A stretch of DNA of 64,000 nucleotides from Apophysomyces variabilis (taxonomy: Eukaryota > Mucoromycota > Mucoromycetes > Mucorales > Mucoraceae): assembly GCA_002749535.1 (NCBI GenBank), contig MZZL01000390.1, positions 62,001-126,000 on the forward strand. Direction: 5' to 3'. Below, piece by piece: positions 1 through 14,707 of the stretch (the first letter of the stretch is position 1; each line of letters begins with the position of its first letter). The notes beneath the pieces were generated by a model. It made no database searches, was not told the DNA's origin, and worked only from the letters and a program-made list of their open reading frames with translations. The translations under genes and the position numbers were made by a program.

Positions 1-849
1 AGCTCAGACCAAAACCGATGATCTACCCTGCAATTCTATCGTACCCAATAAAACATCGTTATGTTCACTTATCTGTATACACGCTAACTATAGCACGGAT
101 GACTTGACTTTATATATGTATACATGCGCAATCATTAGCATCTTTAGTGCGAAAAACGCGGCGAATGTTACACGTAGATATTCGATTGGTTTTCCCGCAC
201 TTCGCCGAATATCGAACCCAAAACTCTCATGGGAGATAATGCATGCAAGCAAATAATATATCTCTGAGGCGCAGGTCTCTAAGTTTGATCCCTGCAATTG
301 ATTTTGAAACGTTAGTGTTGAATAATGATAGATTATCTATGTATCAGTTTGACAGTTAAACAGTGTATGCTCCGGCCATTTATGGATATATCAATGTCAA
401 AATGTGTCGCTGTTTTCTATTGTTGTGCATTACTGCGGACTCGAAAACAGAGAAGAAAAAAAAGGAAGCGAGGGAGAGAAAGGGCTGTTGCAGTATATTT
501 TTGCTATATCTATCTGACTGCGTACCACTTCTTAATTGACTGCACTGACGAAAACGTGATCCTTCTACCGCGTCGTCATACCTGCATTTTTTTAAGGAAT
601 TGTCTTTAGAGCTTGGTATTTTCTAGAGGCGCAATTTATTCTGTGAAAGCAATTGATCAAAACTATTTTAAGTATCTTATTCTGGATGAATAGGGCAGAA
701 TATAAAGCATTGCTTTAGACTGCATGATAAGGTTCACGGCTAAATGTGGCTTGAATTATGTTCCTGAAATTTGTCAGCTCAATTAGGGAGGCTTCTTAAG
801 TGTCAAAGAGAAAAAGAATGACTCTTCCTATCCCGTGCACATTTTTACC
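1..849. other. Gene-free stretch upstream of the hydrolase gene
   Basis: I see only short chance open frames with no family resemblance. The last part presumably holds the promoter and 5' leader of the hydrolase gene that starts at 850. No tRNA, repeat or transposon signature was recognised. Confidence 0.5.
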
Positions 850-2722
850 ATGCTTCGACATGTTAATGTCAGATCTATTCCTACTTTGATGACCTCGACC
901 AGGTCGTCATTCTCCCGGTCGTTACGTTGGGTAAGCGTGTTCATGCTTGAACCCGTTTATTGTCTTCCAGTCTCATTGACTGAACTGCTGTGGACTGGTC
1001 TTCTTGTCATAATATAGACATCAACATTGGTTCAGCCTAAAGAAAGCGTCCTGGAGGTAAAGAAATAAATAAAAATAAGAAATATTTAGAAAATTGCTAA
1101 AGATATTGGTATCGATAGCCGCCCGTTTTGACGAAAAGCCTTCTTGCATCTCGCCAGTTTATCTTGAATCGTCCAAAGCGTTTAAATGCATTAAATTTAG
1201 ATATGATCAAAATCATGTTACCCACTCTCAAGGTAACCTCGTCATTAAGCGTATTTGGCCTCTTACATGTATTTGTTAATTTAGATCTGGGAAGAATCTG
1301 ATTCAGCCAAGGTCATAATATTAAAAGGCGAAGGTAAAGCCTTGTGCGCTGGCGGTGATGTTAGAGGTAAAGCTTCCGTTCTCTTGTTAATCCTAGTAAT
1401 AACGAAACTAGACGTTGTCTCGTTTGCGTCAAATAACGACCCTAGATTGTATGAAGTAATGGATAAAGAATACCAATTATTGCATACTATTGCTACTTTG
1501 AGGACACCCTATGTCGCCTTGATGGACGGATTTACTAGTAAGAATATTCTGAAAAGACCTGATATATAAAATCTGACCCAAAACCAAACAGTGGGTGCAG
1601 GTGCCGCCCTATGTATGCACGGGGGATTCAAGGTAGCTACCGAAAATACCTTGTTCGCTATGCCTGAAACAGCCATCGGCATCTTCCCAGATGTTGGATC
1701 CAGTTTCTTTTTAACCCGACTAGATGGTCAGCTAGGAACGTATCTGGCAATGACTGGAAACACCATAAAGGGTGAAGATGTTTTGTAATACTCTGATGAA
1801 AACACGTGCCATCTTTTGGTCATTAAGACTATTTCGTAGATTTGCTGGCCTTGCTACGCACTTTGTACCCTCGTCGCGGCTTAACGCACTAGAGACTCGT
1901 TTGGCAGAGTTAGACTCAGCAGAGCCGGACCATATTGATGCTGCTATTGAAGAGTTTGCTGCTACAGATGACCAAAACTTGCAGTATTCGCTCGCAGGCT
2001 CAAAGCGAGAGACCATTGAAAGGTCTTTGTCGAGAATTGTTCATAAAAAGCTTGCTGATGTGTCACACATAGATGTTTTAACTTTGACACCGTGGAAGAA
2101 ATACTATCTGCACTGGAGGAGGATGGATCCGATTTTGCACTTCAGACGAAATCAGTTATGCTGAAGCGTGCCCCTACTGCATTAAAAATCACGCTGGAAC
2201 AAATGCGCACAGGCGCCAAGTTGGATATAGCACAATGTCTAAAAATGGAGCATAAGTTATTGCATAAAATTGCTGTAAGTTGCATCTGACGGACAAGCAC
2301 AACATTTGTTAACTACATGTTAGACACACCATGATTTCCGCGAGGGAGTTAGTGCTCATCTCGTTAGCAAGAAACAGCCTCAATGGAAGCCAAACAGTCT
2401 TAGTGAAGTGGACCTTTCACATATCAAATCCGAATATTTCCACGGACAATGCCAAAGACAGTTACAACTTTTACCAGGAAGGGATTATAAACTTCATCCC
2501 TATCGTAGATATGCGCTTCCATCTGAAGAGGATATCCGGTACGTTGTGATAAACAAATCGGGCCTATTACCGCCAACGATGACTCTTCAAACGGTTGTGG
2601 ACTATTTCGTCGCTGCAAGAAAAGGGAAATTTGGTGTCCGTCAAAAAGTGCTTGAAGTCCTGCAGCGCAAAACTCGTACAGCTACTGCCGCTGACACTAT
2701 GAAACTAGAATGGATATATTAA
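850..2722 (+). CDS. EHD3: 3-hydroxyisobutyryl-CoA hydrolase, mitochondrial (HIBCH / Ehd3 family)
   Basis: Enoyl-CoA hydratase/isomerase-fold enzyme that hydrolyses 3-hydroxyisobutyryl-CoA in valine catabolism in mitochondria. Exons read as 850-930, 1018-1056, 1119-1232, 1285-1366, 1412-1537, 1592-1784, 1840-2022, 2073-2274 and 2324-2722. They sum to 1419 nt (472 aa), close to the family's length. The N-terminus is Arg/Ser-rich without acidic residues, as in a mitochondrial presequence. Family blocks are continuous across splices: [25 protein letters not shown], the [13 protein letters not shown] oxyanion-hole region, and [13 protein letters not shown] carrying the catalytic Glu and Asp. A C-terminal extension of about 70 residues follows the catalytic domain. 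The yeast homologue Ehd3 is also mitoribosomal protein mS47, so a dual role is possible but inferred. The donor at 2023 (GTCTTT) is non-consensus, yet only this join keeps the conserved [12 protein letters not shown] block. The gene converges on the palmitoyltransferase gene. Confidence 0.93.
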
Positions 2723-2967
2723 GTCAAGCTTTTAGGCGATGTAATAACATTTTAATGTATATAACTGCAGCAGATCGTTCTTTGGTTGCAATAGACGCAT
2801 CTTCCTACAGCTCTTGATACATCTAATGCCTAAGCGGGAATCCATTGGATGACCTATGGCCAGAGTTTATGTATAGAAACTGGAGCGAATGGTATGCTCG
2901 GTCTAAGTTTCCTTTTTTCTAGGCAGTTTCAAGTCATAAGGAATTCCCTTATGGTTCTATGACAATT

Positions 2968-4542
2968 TCATATGTGTTGTATGTCCCCAATATCCAATAC
3001 GATGTCTTCATCAAACTTTGGCAGGGATGGAGGATTCATCATATCACGTTGCCGTTTTGCGCGTTCAACAATTTTGTGGTATGATTGCTCTGAGTATGGA
3101 GAAACATAACCATCCCCGAGCCCTCCACTCAAAGGGACTGCTCATATGAAATATGTGAGCCTTTGTGATCTTGGGTTGCTACGTACTCGCTTCATACCAA
3201 ACCAATGCAGAATCCTACTGCCCATCACAGCTTTCCAATTGGCTAGTTTACCAACGTTCCACAGGCGTTCATTAAAATTGGTGGTTACGATTTCATAATT
3301 ATGTCCACTCATATCGAAATCCACTCTCACTTCGTATGGGCGGTTGTTAATATGCTCAATCGTAGTTTCGTTCAGCAATATGTAGTAACCATGTGTGACG
3401 GCAAATCCGCAGATGGTGACACCAAACAGAAACGATCTACAAAAGAAATGAACACAAGAGGTTAACGTAGCGGCACACCTACAGTATAATCAAAACAAGC
3501 CATTGGGGATCAAGTGGCATACTCTGTTTATAAAAAAAAAAGATCCATTTGATCAATGACAAGCCATTATGATCATAGTATGAGATAAACAATCAAGAAG
3601 CAGAGAAACGTTACCTCATGCTTGATAGCTTTAAGAACTTGTGGTAAAGTGCTACAAAAGACCCATACTCCATACAGGCCGGTGTACAAGACAAATAGAA
3701 AAAAAAATTTGTAATTCCTGTGACCCACACATCCATTAATCCTAAACTTAAAATGTCAACAGCGCTAGAGAAAGATAACAAAACAAGAGCTAGATTGTAC
3801 CAGGGACAATGACTAGAACAAATCAATATCAGTCAGTGGTACGGGACTAAATTTTAAGGGAAGATAACCACTCAACTGGTCCATTTTCAACACGCAGGCA
3901 TCGCATTCTTTACAATGGTGTGCTCTATCAGGTTTGATGCATTGGCAAATATGACAGAACCTCGGCACACCATCCTGCCTTGTAAGACAAACTCGGGGCA
4001 TCACTGAGCTGCCGCGGTCCACACTGAAATCAATTGCCATCATTGTTTTGTTATCAAACAAGTCAGGAGAATACTGATAGCGTGGTAACTGAAGGACAAC
4101 CGAACCTGAACCTGACAATAGTGGTGAAGCATTGGTCTGCTCCGTAAGGACGTGCGCAGCGAGCGGGGTTAATTTTTCCCCTCTTAGTTTTCATTCATTT
4201 TTTTTTACCTGAGTTGGTTTACCCGGTTCTCTGAATAAGACTCGCAAATATGAGGCTAATGAAAGACACCAAAGAACAATGGATATGCATATGAAAAGAA
4301 CTATAAGAGTAGTGGTAAAGTCAGCTGATGCATTGCATTTCGATGTGTGTCTGCAATGTACCGCCTTGTGAAAGATGCATTTGCGATGAATCGAGTAACA
4401 ATGTGCCTAGTTTATTATTTCTTCAGCCAAAGCGGCTGCGTGGATACCAAGACGTACCACATAATCGAAACACATATACATAGCAAGTATACACCATAAG
4501 GCATATTACTGCTGCCGGCAGAAGCCTACCAGCCACGACCAT
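2968..4542 (-). CDS. PFA3: DHHC-type palmitoyltransferase (Pfa3-like)
   Basis: Integral membrane S-acyltransferase that palmitoylates cysteines of target proteins. Exons on the minus strand, 5' to 3': 4542-4458, 4324-4209, 4136-3877, 3812-3801, 3741-3615, 3523-3483, 3436-3198 and 3137-2968. They total 1050 nt (349 aa). The N-terminus has two hydrophobic segments ([16 protein letters not shown], then [17 protein letters not shown]), followed by FREPGKPTQ, the cysteine-rich domain [26 protein letters not shown], the DHHC core [18 protein letters not shown], and further membrane segments including [20 protein letters not shown]. The DHHC core is split over three exons. The central exon is only 12 nt and encodes parts of His-His-Cys-Pro-Trp. 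The catalytic Cys is intact. The C-terminal exon after 3138 was chosen because it keeps the frame open ([14 protein letters not shown]) to a stop at 2968. The gene ends facing the hydrolase, about 245 nt away. Confidence 0.9.
3801..3812 (-). other. 12-nt microexon encoding the DHHC catalytic core
   Basis: Flanked by a 64-nt intron (3813-3876, GTTGAG..CTAG) and a 59-nt intron (3742-3800, GTACAA..TTAG). Inclusion gives Asp-His-His-Cys-Pro-Trp-Ile-Asn in frame. Omission would remove the active-site Cys. Confidence 0.8.
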
Positions 4543-6179
4543 GAGTTGCGGGATTTGAAGAAGGAAAGAGATTGGGCAACAAAAAGATGGATCACGCTGT
4601 GGCTTCACATATCATTTACTTCCTATTTTTCCATCCAAATGTTGCAACTCAACTGCAACTCAACTGCGAAGAAACTGAGATGAAGTCAGTGAGGTCTAAT
4701 TGAAAAAAAACTGAAGCTCTCGACCCCAACCTAAACGCACTCTTTGTGTTTCTTCCTTGTACCATGGCAAGTAACGTCTTCAGCCCACCCAAATAATTCG
4801 GAACGTGGCCATGCCAAACCAAACCGTTACACGGACTGAGGTGTAAAACTTTATCCAGTTTAAGTGGGTTGCTCCGACTGAAGACCTCTTGGCTGTGTAT
4901 TGCGAATGCTGGAAAATTGTTAGCCAAAATAGGTAAACTTTAACATGACCTAGCTGAACACAGGCTTGAAAAGTGAGCCACTCATTCGGATTGCACCATT
5001 TAACATGAGCAGATCTTTAAAACTCATTCTTGCATAATGCTTATCAAAAAGCATAGTAGTAACGGTACACTTAAGTCTAATTCAGTCCGCGGTCTGCTTG
5101 GGAAGAAACCTATATTGGAATATCCTTGACTTCGTTTAGGTACTACTGGGTATTGACGAATATTGGATTCGGGGAGCGCCGTAACTAACTATACTCAGAG
5201 CTTTACCACGAACTACCCCAGCATACAATTAATGTGTAAATTCAATCACGGACATCTTCCTATACTTCATCTTAAAAAGCACAATCACTCTATCTTCAAA
5301 TGCTTATAATAGCTAACCCTAAATTCATGGATAAGAGGGGCGCAAGCTAAAGAAAGGGGGGAAACAGGTCATAGAATGGTTGGCTTAAGTCGATATATTA
5401 AAGTTGGTCAATTTTTTTTGACTCGCATTAGATCGGTCTACCACGTTCCAAATTAGAGAACACGTAACCTTCGAAAAGTCATGGAATTCAAGATTTTGCA
5501 CACCAAGGCCACTAATAGGTGGAATGAAGTAAATCTAGAATTCTATGTGAAAAGAAATAATTAAAGACAGCTCTCTTGATGATCATTTTGGGCACAATAT
5601 CAATGCATATCATCATTCGGATTATTATCAGCAGTAATTTAATACCTAAACATAAATGACATAAGATTCCGTTCGTCTTATGGCGATCTTTTTCGTATTA
5701 AAGATTAATGCCACAGTTATTTTATGTTGGTGAAAACTTTATATTGTTTGTATGTATTTGTTGGACTGCAGATGAACTGTGATAACAACCCAGGGTTATG
5801 CACAAGGTAGACACATAGGTTAGCGGATTTACATCCCGGGTAGATCTAATTAGAATATTTTTGGAAAAAGATGTTACAGTTCTTTGATGTCCTTGTAACA
5901 TTAGATTTGAGCCTGATATGAAGAAAGGGCTACATGATATTTGTTCAAAAGCAGTATAAAGTACCAGTAAAGGATATAATCAGAGACAAAGAATGACAGA
6001 ATATCTGGCGATTCGCGAAACTCGTGGCCTGATAGTCAATGGCTGAGGCATTCATAAGCAGGGCGTAGAATAAGATTGGTGTTACCTCTACTTTTTGTGG
6101 AAGGTAAAAAAAATGAAGATAAAAGCCATAAAATTTCCTTATTCCCGTTTTATTTATTTATTTTTTTCTTCTGCAAACC
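4543..6179. other. Intergenic, no supported gene
   Basis: AT-rich sequence with only short open frames. A 92-codon frame on the minus strand (4649-4927) has no recognisable domain, and I saw no splice-linked continuation. The end next to 4542 is likely the promoter of the palmitoyltransferase gene. The end next to 6180 contains a T-rich tract just before the ATG of the next candidate gene. Confidence 0.4.
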
Positions 6180-6560
6180 ATGCTATCGTCTCAGGACTCC
6201 AAGCTGAAAAAGCTATTGAATAAACGACCAAAATCATGGATGTTCTTTTCAACTTCGTCCGCAGTATCGGCCAGCGAACCGACAATTAGACATTCTATGG
6301 ATCATGCTCACCGTAGTCATAGTATTCATGGTTCCTGGCAGCACACCATGACCAAATCAAGCGGCGAGGGTCTCCTTGAAAGCGAAAAAATCCAAACTGC
6401 GGCAATTCCAGCAAGACGTACAAGTCGTTACTATCAACATGATCCTAATATACAAGCTAAATTCGACCAACTCCTTGCACACGAACGACTGGTACTTGTA
6501 TCGAAAAAGATACAACAACAAAAACACCGACCAGTGTCTACAATGCAATCCCATTCTTGA
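6180..6560 (+). CDS. Small hypothetical protein, 126 aa
   Basis: I do not recognise this protein. The frame opens with an ATG in a reasonable context (AAACCATGC) after a T-rich leader. It is rich in Ser, Lys, His and Gln, and it contains basic stretches (KLKKLLNKRPKSW near the N-terminus) and a possible helical segment (IQAKFDQLLAHERLVLVSKKI) near the C-terminus. There is no signal peptide or membrane span. AAATAAAAG about 80 nt after the stop could serve as a poly(A) signal. The composition is compatible with a disordered basic protein, but a chance open frame cannot be excluded. Confidence 0.4.
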   Translation: MLSSQDSKLKKLLNKRPKSWMFFSTSSAVSASEPTIRHSMDHAHRSHSIHGSWQHTMTKSSGEGLLESEKIQTAAIPARRTSRYYQHDPNIQAKFDQLLAHERLVLVSKKIQQQKHRPVSTMQSHS

Positions 6561-7226
6561 TATTATACCCGCCCTGTCTATATGTTATTGAATCACCGAA
6601 AGTTCCCCTCTCCGCTGGTCGTCATGCATCATGTCTAAAAATAAAAGAAATAACTCTGGTCAATTGGATCCAAGAAATTAAGATCCATTTAGCTCTGCTT
6701 CTTTTGAAAGTAGAAAACTACTAAATATCTTTCTTTTCTCCGTTGTGTTATAGAGATAAACCAAAACTCGTCTTTTCCTCCGTCCTCTTTATCTCGTTTT
6801 CTCCTACCCTCTATGCAAGCGCGGGATGCAGCCGTCGAAGGAGTTTAACCACCGGATGCAGGTATCCTGTTATATCTCTCCGACATACTACATATCCCTT
6901 GGCAGCGGACATTTTATGCAACATAGCTCTACCTGCCATTCTACATGGAAAAAGAATATCTTAGGCAAGAGCAAATGCATCCCTGCGTTGTAAGGTATAA
7001 AACAAGTTTACAGCTTTGTTGTCACGAGGGGAAAATAATGGATTGTCACATTGGTCAAGATGTTTTGTTTCATTTTGCAGGTTGACATTTTCGACATCCG
7101 ATCCGTAAGTCTTCTTAACTCAGGATTATGTTTTCGGGCATCTCTTTTAAATGTTAAGATGCAATCGGAATACATCTTTGGGCTGGTATGTTTGCTGAAT
7201 CTAAACATACGATTATCGTAGGATAA
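6561..7226. other. Intergenic between hypothetical gene and thymidylate synthase 3' end
   Basis: Only short overlapping frames on both strands. Presumably contains the two convergent 3' ends. No RNA gene or repeat recognised. Confidence 0.4.
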
Positions 7227-10725
<3,499 letters not shown>

Positions 10726-12275
10726 ATGGCCGTCAAGCCCACCGATTCCTGGAACGTCCCTCTCAACACTACTCTTGAACAAGAAGATAAGGAAGTCTTT
10801 GACATTGTCGAGAATGAGAAGCTTCGTCAATGGTCTGGTCTGGAGCTCATTGCTTCCGAAGTAAGTATTGAAAGAAGACGGACATGTGGAATAGAAAAAG
10901 AAAGGGGAAGAACTGATGGAGTGATGTAGAACTTCACTTCCCAAGCTGTGATTGAGGCCAATGGTACTCCTTTGACCAACAAGTACTCTGAAGGTCTTCC
11001 CGGAGCCCGTTATTATGGTGGTAATGAGTTCATTGATGAACTCGAGATTCTTTGCCGCAAGCGTGCTTTGGCTGCCTTTGGTTTGAACCCTGAACAATGG
11101 GGTGTCAACGTCCAGCCCTACTCTGGTAGCACTGCCAACTTTGCCGCGTTGACTGCCTTGATTCAACCCCAGGATCGTTTGATGGGTCTTGATCTTCCTT
11201 CCGGTGGCCACTTGACTCACGGTTACCAGACAAACAAGAAGAAGATTTCATCCTCCTCCATCTATTTCCAGTCCATGCCCTACCGTGTTGACTATAACAC
11301 TGGTCTCATTGATTACGATCGTTTGGAAGAGAATGCTGCGTTGTTCCGTCCCAAGTTGTTGATCTGTGGTGCGTCAGCTTACCCTGCTGAATGGGACTAT
11401 GCCCGCATGCGCAAGATTGCCGATGGTCACGGAGCTTACTTGATGTGCGATATGGCTCACATTTCTGGTTTGATCGCTGGTCAGCAAGCCTTGTCACCCT
11501 TTGACTACTGCGATGTGGTGACAACTACCACCCATAAGACACTGCGTGGTCCCCGTGCCGGTCTTATCTTCTTCCGACGCGACAAGGGTGATGACCTGGA
11601 GAACCGCGTGAACCAAGCTGTTTTCCCATCCTGCCAGGGTGGCCCACACAACAACACAATCGCTGCCGTTGCTGTCGCCTTGAAGCAGGCTGCTTCTCCT
11701 GAATTCAAGTTATATGCCCAGCAGGTTTGCAAAAACGCTAAGAAATTGGCTGAAGTGCTCTCTGGCTATGGTTACAAATTGTCCACTGGTGGAACCGTTA
11801 ATCATTTGATCTTGTGGGACTTGAAGCCTCAGAAGTTGACTGGTTCCAAGATTGAACGTATTTGCGATATGGTCCAGATCACTATTAACAAGAATTCCAT
11901 TGCTGGAGATAAATCTGCTGGTAAGGAAATTTGTGGATATGGGGGTGTGTTTGTTGGATATTTTCTGTTTTTACTAACTGAGACTTCTTTCTTTCAGTGA
12001 CCCCTGGTGGTGTCCGATTAGGTGCTTCTGCCTTGACCAGTCGTTCTTTGAAGGAAGACGACTTTGTCAAAGTCGGTGAGTTCCTTCACCGTACGGTTCA
12101 GATTGCCAGCAAGGTCCAGGAGCAATGTGGTTCCAAGTTGATGAAGGACTTTGTGGCTGCTCTTGAGGGTAATGAAGAAATTGCCCAATTGAGAAAAGAG
12201 GTCATTGAGTTCGCTCGTTCCTTCCCCATGCCTGGTTTCGACCCCAAGACTATCAAGGCTACTGTCACCATCTAA
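10726..12275 (+). CDS. SHM2: Serine hydroxymethyltransferase, cytosolic type
   Basis: PLP enzyme that interconverts serine plus tetrahydrofolate with glycine plus methylene-tetrahydrofolate. Exons 10726-10860, 10930-11920 and 11998-12275 total 1404 nt (467 aa), typical for the cytosolic form, with no mitochondrial presequence. Motifs in order: LELIASENFTS across intron 1, [52 protein letters not shown], and the PLP-lysine motif [18 protein letters not shown] near residue 245. After intron 2 comes [18 protein letters not shown]. Both introns (69 and 77 nt) have canonical ends. The coding sequence is GC-richer and more C-ending in its codons than the surroundings, as expected for a highly expressed gene. 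It diverges from thymidylate synthase, the next enzyme in the thymidylate cycle. Confidence 0.97.
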
Positions 12276-12845
12276 AACTGTTTCTTTTGTTTTTCCCTTC
12301 TTTCTTCTTCGATTACTCTCGTTGTTTAACACAATCTCCCAATGTATAAAAGAACAAAATAAGATTCAACCCGCTTTTGTATAAACAATATCTCCAAAGA
12401 ACTTTTAATCTTTCCGTTTAACGTCTAGGCACATGCCATATTGTCCCAAAGGCTTAACCATAAATAGTCATATCGAAAAGAAAAGAGGTGTCTTTTCATT
12501 GTGTCTCCGTTCAAGGCAAGAGGGAAAAAGCACTGCTTTTTCTGGGTTCCAGTCAAGGTCTGGCTTTACTTTTTCCGCGCTGCATGAAATTTACTGGCTA
12601 TTGATCTCAGCCAAGTAGAAGCATGTAGCCATATCTTTTCAAACGAACAAGTGTAACATTCGACACTTTATCAGTATGATAACGATGAACAGATAACGCC
12701 ACTCAGGTGATTGCGTCAATTTTACTGTCTCTCGAGCCGCGTTTGGGGATCGCGCGGGAGAGAGCATAAACAAGCATACACTGAAACAAAACGACGGTTT
12801 TCTTTTTTTCTTTTTTCCCTTTTTCTTTCCGTGGGCATGTAAACA
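12276..12845. other. Intergenic between SHMT and the MFS gene
   Basis: Contains the SHMT 3' UTR (AATGTATAAAAGAACAAAAT follows the stop by about 65 nt) and, at 12800-12835, a pyrimidine-rich tract just upstream of the next ATG that is typical of a fungal promoter or leader. Confidence 0.4.
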
Positions 12846-14617
12846 ATGCTATGGTTATATCGACCAAAAGCAATAAGCATAGCAAGTGAAATCATCACCT
12901 CCCCCATCGAACTCTTTCTACCATTCTACTTGTACCACTGCCGCCATTGGCCCTACCATGTCATTGGCATCTTGACAGCAGCCATGTACTCGCTGAGAGG
13001 CACAGTCGGCTTATGGACCATGCTAGCAGACAAATACCCGGATGGTCATGGCATACTCATGACCTTGCTAGCTTTACTTGGTACTGCCGCATGGGCTGCT
13101 GTCTTTTTCTATCCTTTACCACTGCCTTGGACAATGGCATCGATCCTGCTCGGCCACGCCTGTCATCAACCTGTACGAGTTCTCGTCCATAGTGCTATCC
13201 TAAAGATCCTTGGCGACTACAGAATTATGCTGTAAATACCTCAAGGAAAAAGGAAAAAACTCTGTTTTTCGGAAAGAAACATAAGTGACATATATTCGTC
13301 AATAGATCCGAAGCGCAACTTCGATGGGGAAGATGGGCAATCATATTTCTTTCTGGAGTTCTTGGATGTTGCATGATGTATTTTCCGCTTGACATGGTAT
13401 TATTCAGTGCAGTGGCTCTTGGAACGATTCTCCTATTACTTCTTGTGATCATCAATCGTACCGTTCAGACCTCTGTGACAGAGGAAGAAGAAGATTTTAT
13501 GCCGTTGTTAATGAAAAGCGGTCTACAACCTCTCAATAGCGGAAGTGCCCATGTGCCCTACGGTCTATATAAACCCTACAGTGTCTTTGGGGAGGAACTT
13601 TCGCACATCTCCGAAGAAGATATGAGTGCCATACAGCAAATGGCCAGTAGTACCTCTCTGATACGTCATGCCAGCTGGGCAGCAAGCAATGATAGCAGTA
13701 GTCGGAGCAGTCGAACCGCAACAGCAGCACAGCAACAGGCTCTTTCGATCGTTTCTGTCTCCTCCTTTGAACTTGCTTTATTGCCATTGTCACCCCCCGA
13801 ATCACCCATGGTAGTTATCGTATCTTACCTGCCATGGATTGATCTGCCAGACGAATATCAACAACCACAACACTTGATGGAAGACAAGCATTCAAAATCA
13901 TTGTTAGCTACCATGTTTCTGATGGGTGTTATCGGTGCCATGATCAACACTTTTTTCTATGTATTTTTACACTATATCTTAGCCATGCCTTTTATTGTAA
14001 TTGGGCTTGCAGCGGCTATGACAATGATAGTGGAACTCCTGGCCCATACGACCAAACGCTGGGTAAGCAATCATAGCCTGAACTTTTCTTTCTCGTATAA
14101 AACTCGATACAAGGGTAGATTAACATGATTTATGTACAGTGGACTAGAAATTTCGATACGATGACTCTAAGCTGTCTGATTCATGGTATGCTGTTGTCAG
14201 CAGCACTGACATATACCTGGTTGCGGCCTGGAGTGCTCTTTTGGATTCTAGCCATTATCTTGCAAGCCGTACAAGGTATGCATATAAGGATATGAAATAA
14301 GAAAATTGGACGTATCCACTAAATGATGTTTCCTTTTCGACCCAAAAAAAGCATTTGCCCTACGTTTGATCTGGTTGGTAGCTGTCAGTCAATCTAACCT
14401 GGTCCTATGGATGGATCGACCGCGGATGATGCAATGTGGTAAATTGTCTGCCATGTTCAGTTGCCTAGGACCTATGGTTGGGTCACTGCTGGCAGGATAT
14501 CTCATTGAGAATCAGGACATATCTGGAGAAGGATTCGTTTTTCTGTTTCGAGTTATTGTTGCCTTGCTATCATTCAGCTTCGTAGTTTCTTGGGGCTGGT
14601 CATTTGTAGAAGATTAA
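12846..14617 (+). CDS. Major facilitator superfamily-like membrane transporter
   Basis: Exons 12846-13231, 13306-14062, 14140-14275 and 14352-14617 total 1545 nt (514 aa). The protein opens with paired hydrophobic helices (IELFLPFYLYHCRHWPYHVIG, then GILMTLLALLGTAAWAAVFF). It carries a long hydrophilic loop of about 130 residues rich in Ser, Glu and Gln (residues roughly 175-310), then more helices (MFLMGVIGAMINTFFYVFLHY, FVIGLAAAMTMIVELLA, and near the end LSAMFSCLGPMVGSLLAGYLI). This layout resembles MFS_1-like transporters with six helices either side of a cytoplasmic loop. The substrate cannot be read from sequence. The C-terminus converges on importin-9 with 90 nt between stops. The membrane protein call is secure; the superfamily call is likely. 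Confidence 0.75.
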
Positions 14618-14707
14618 AAAAACGGTTCCTGATTGTAGATAATAATAAAAGGACATGCTTTGTTGGAGCAAAGTACACATATTTTGTAAATATAATTTTT
14701 CTAAGTT

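Noticed and set aside
4649..4927. 92-codon minus-strand open frame
   Set aside because: No domain, no splice-linked extension, and it lies in the likely promoter side of the palmitoyltransferase gene; treated as chance.
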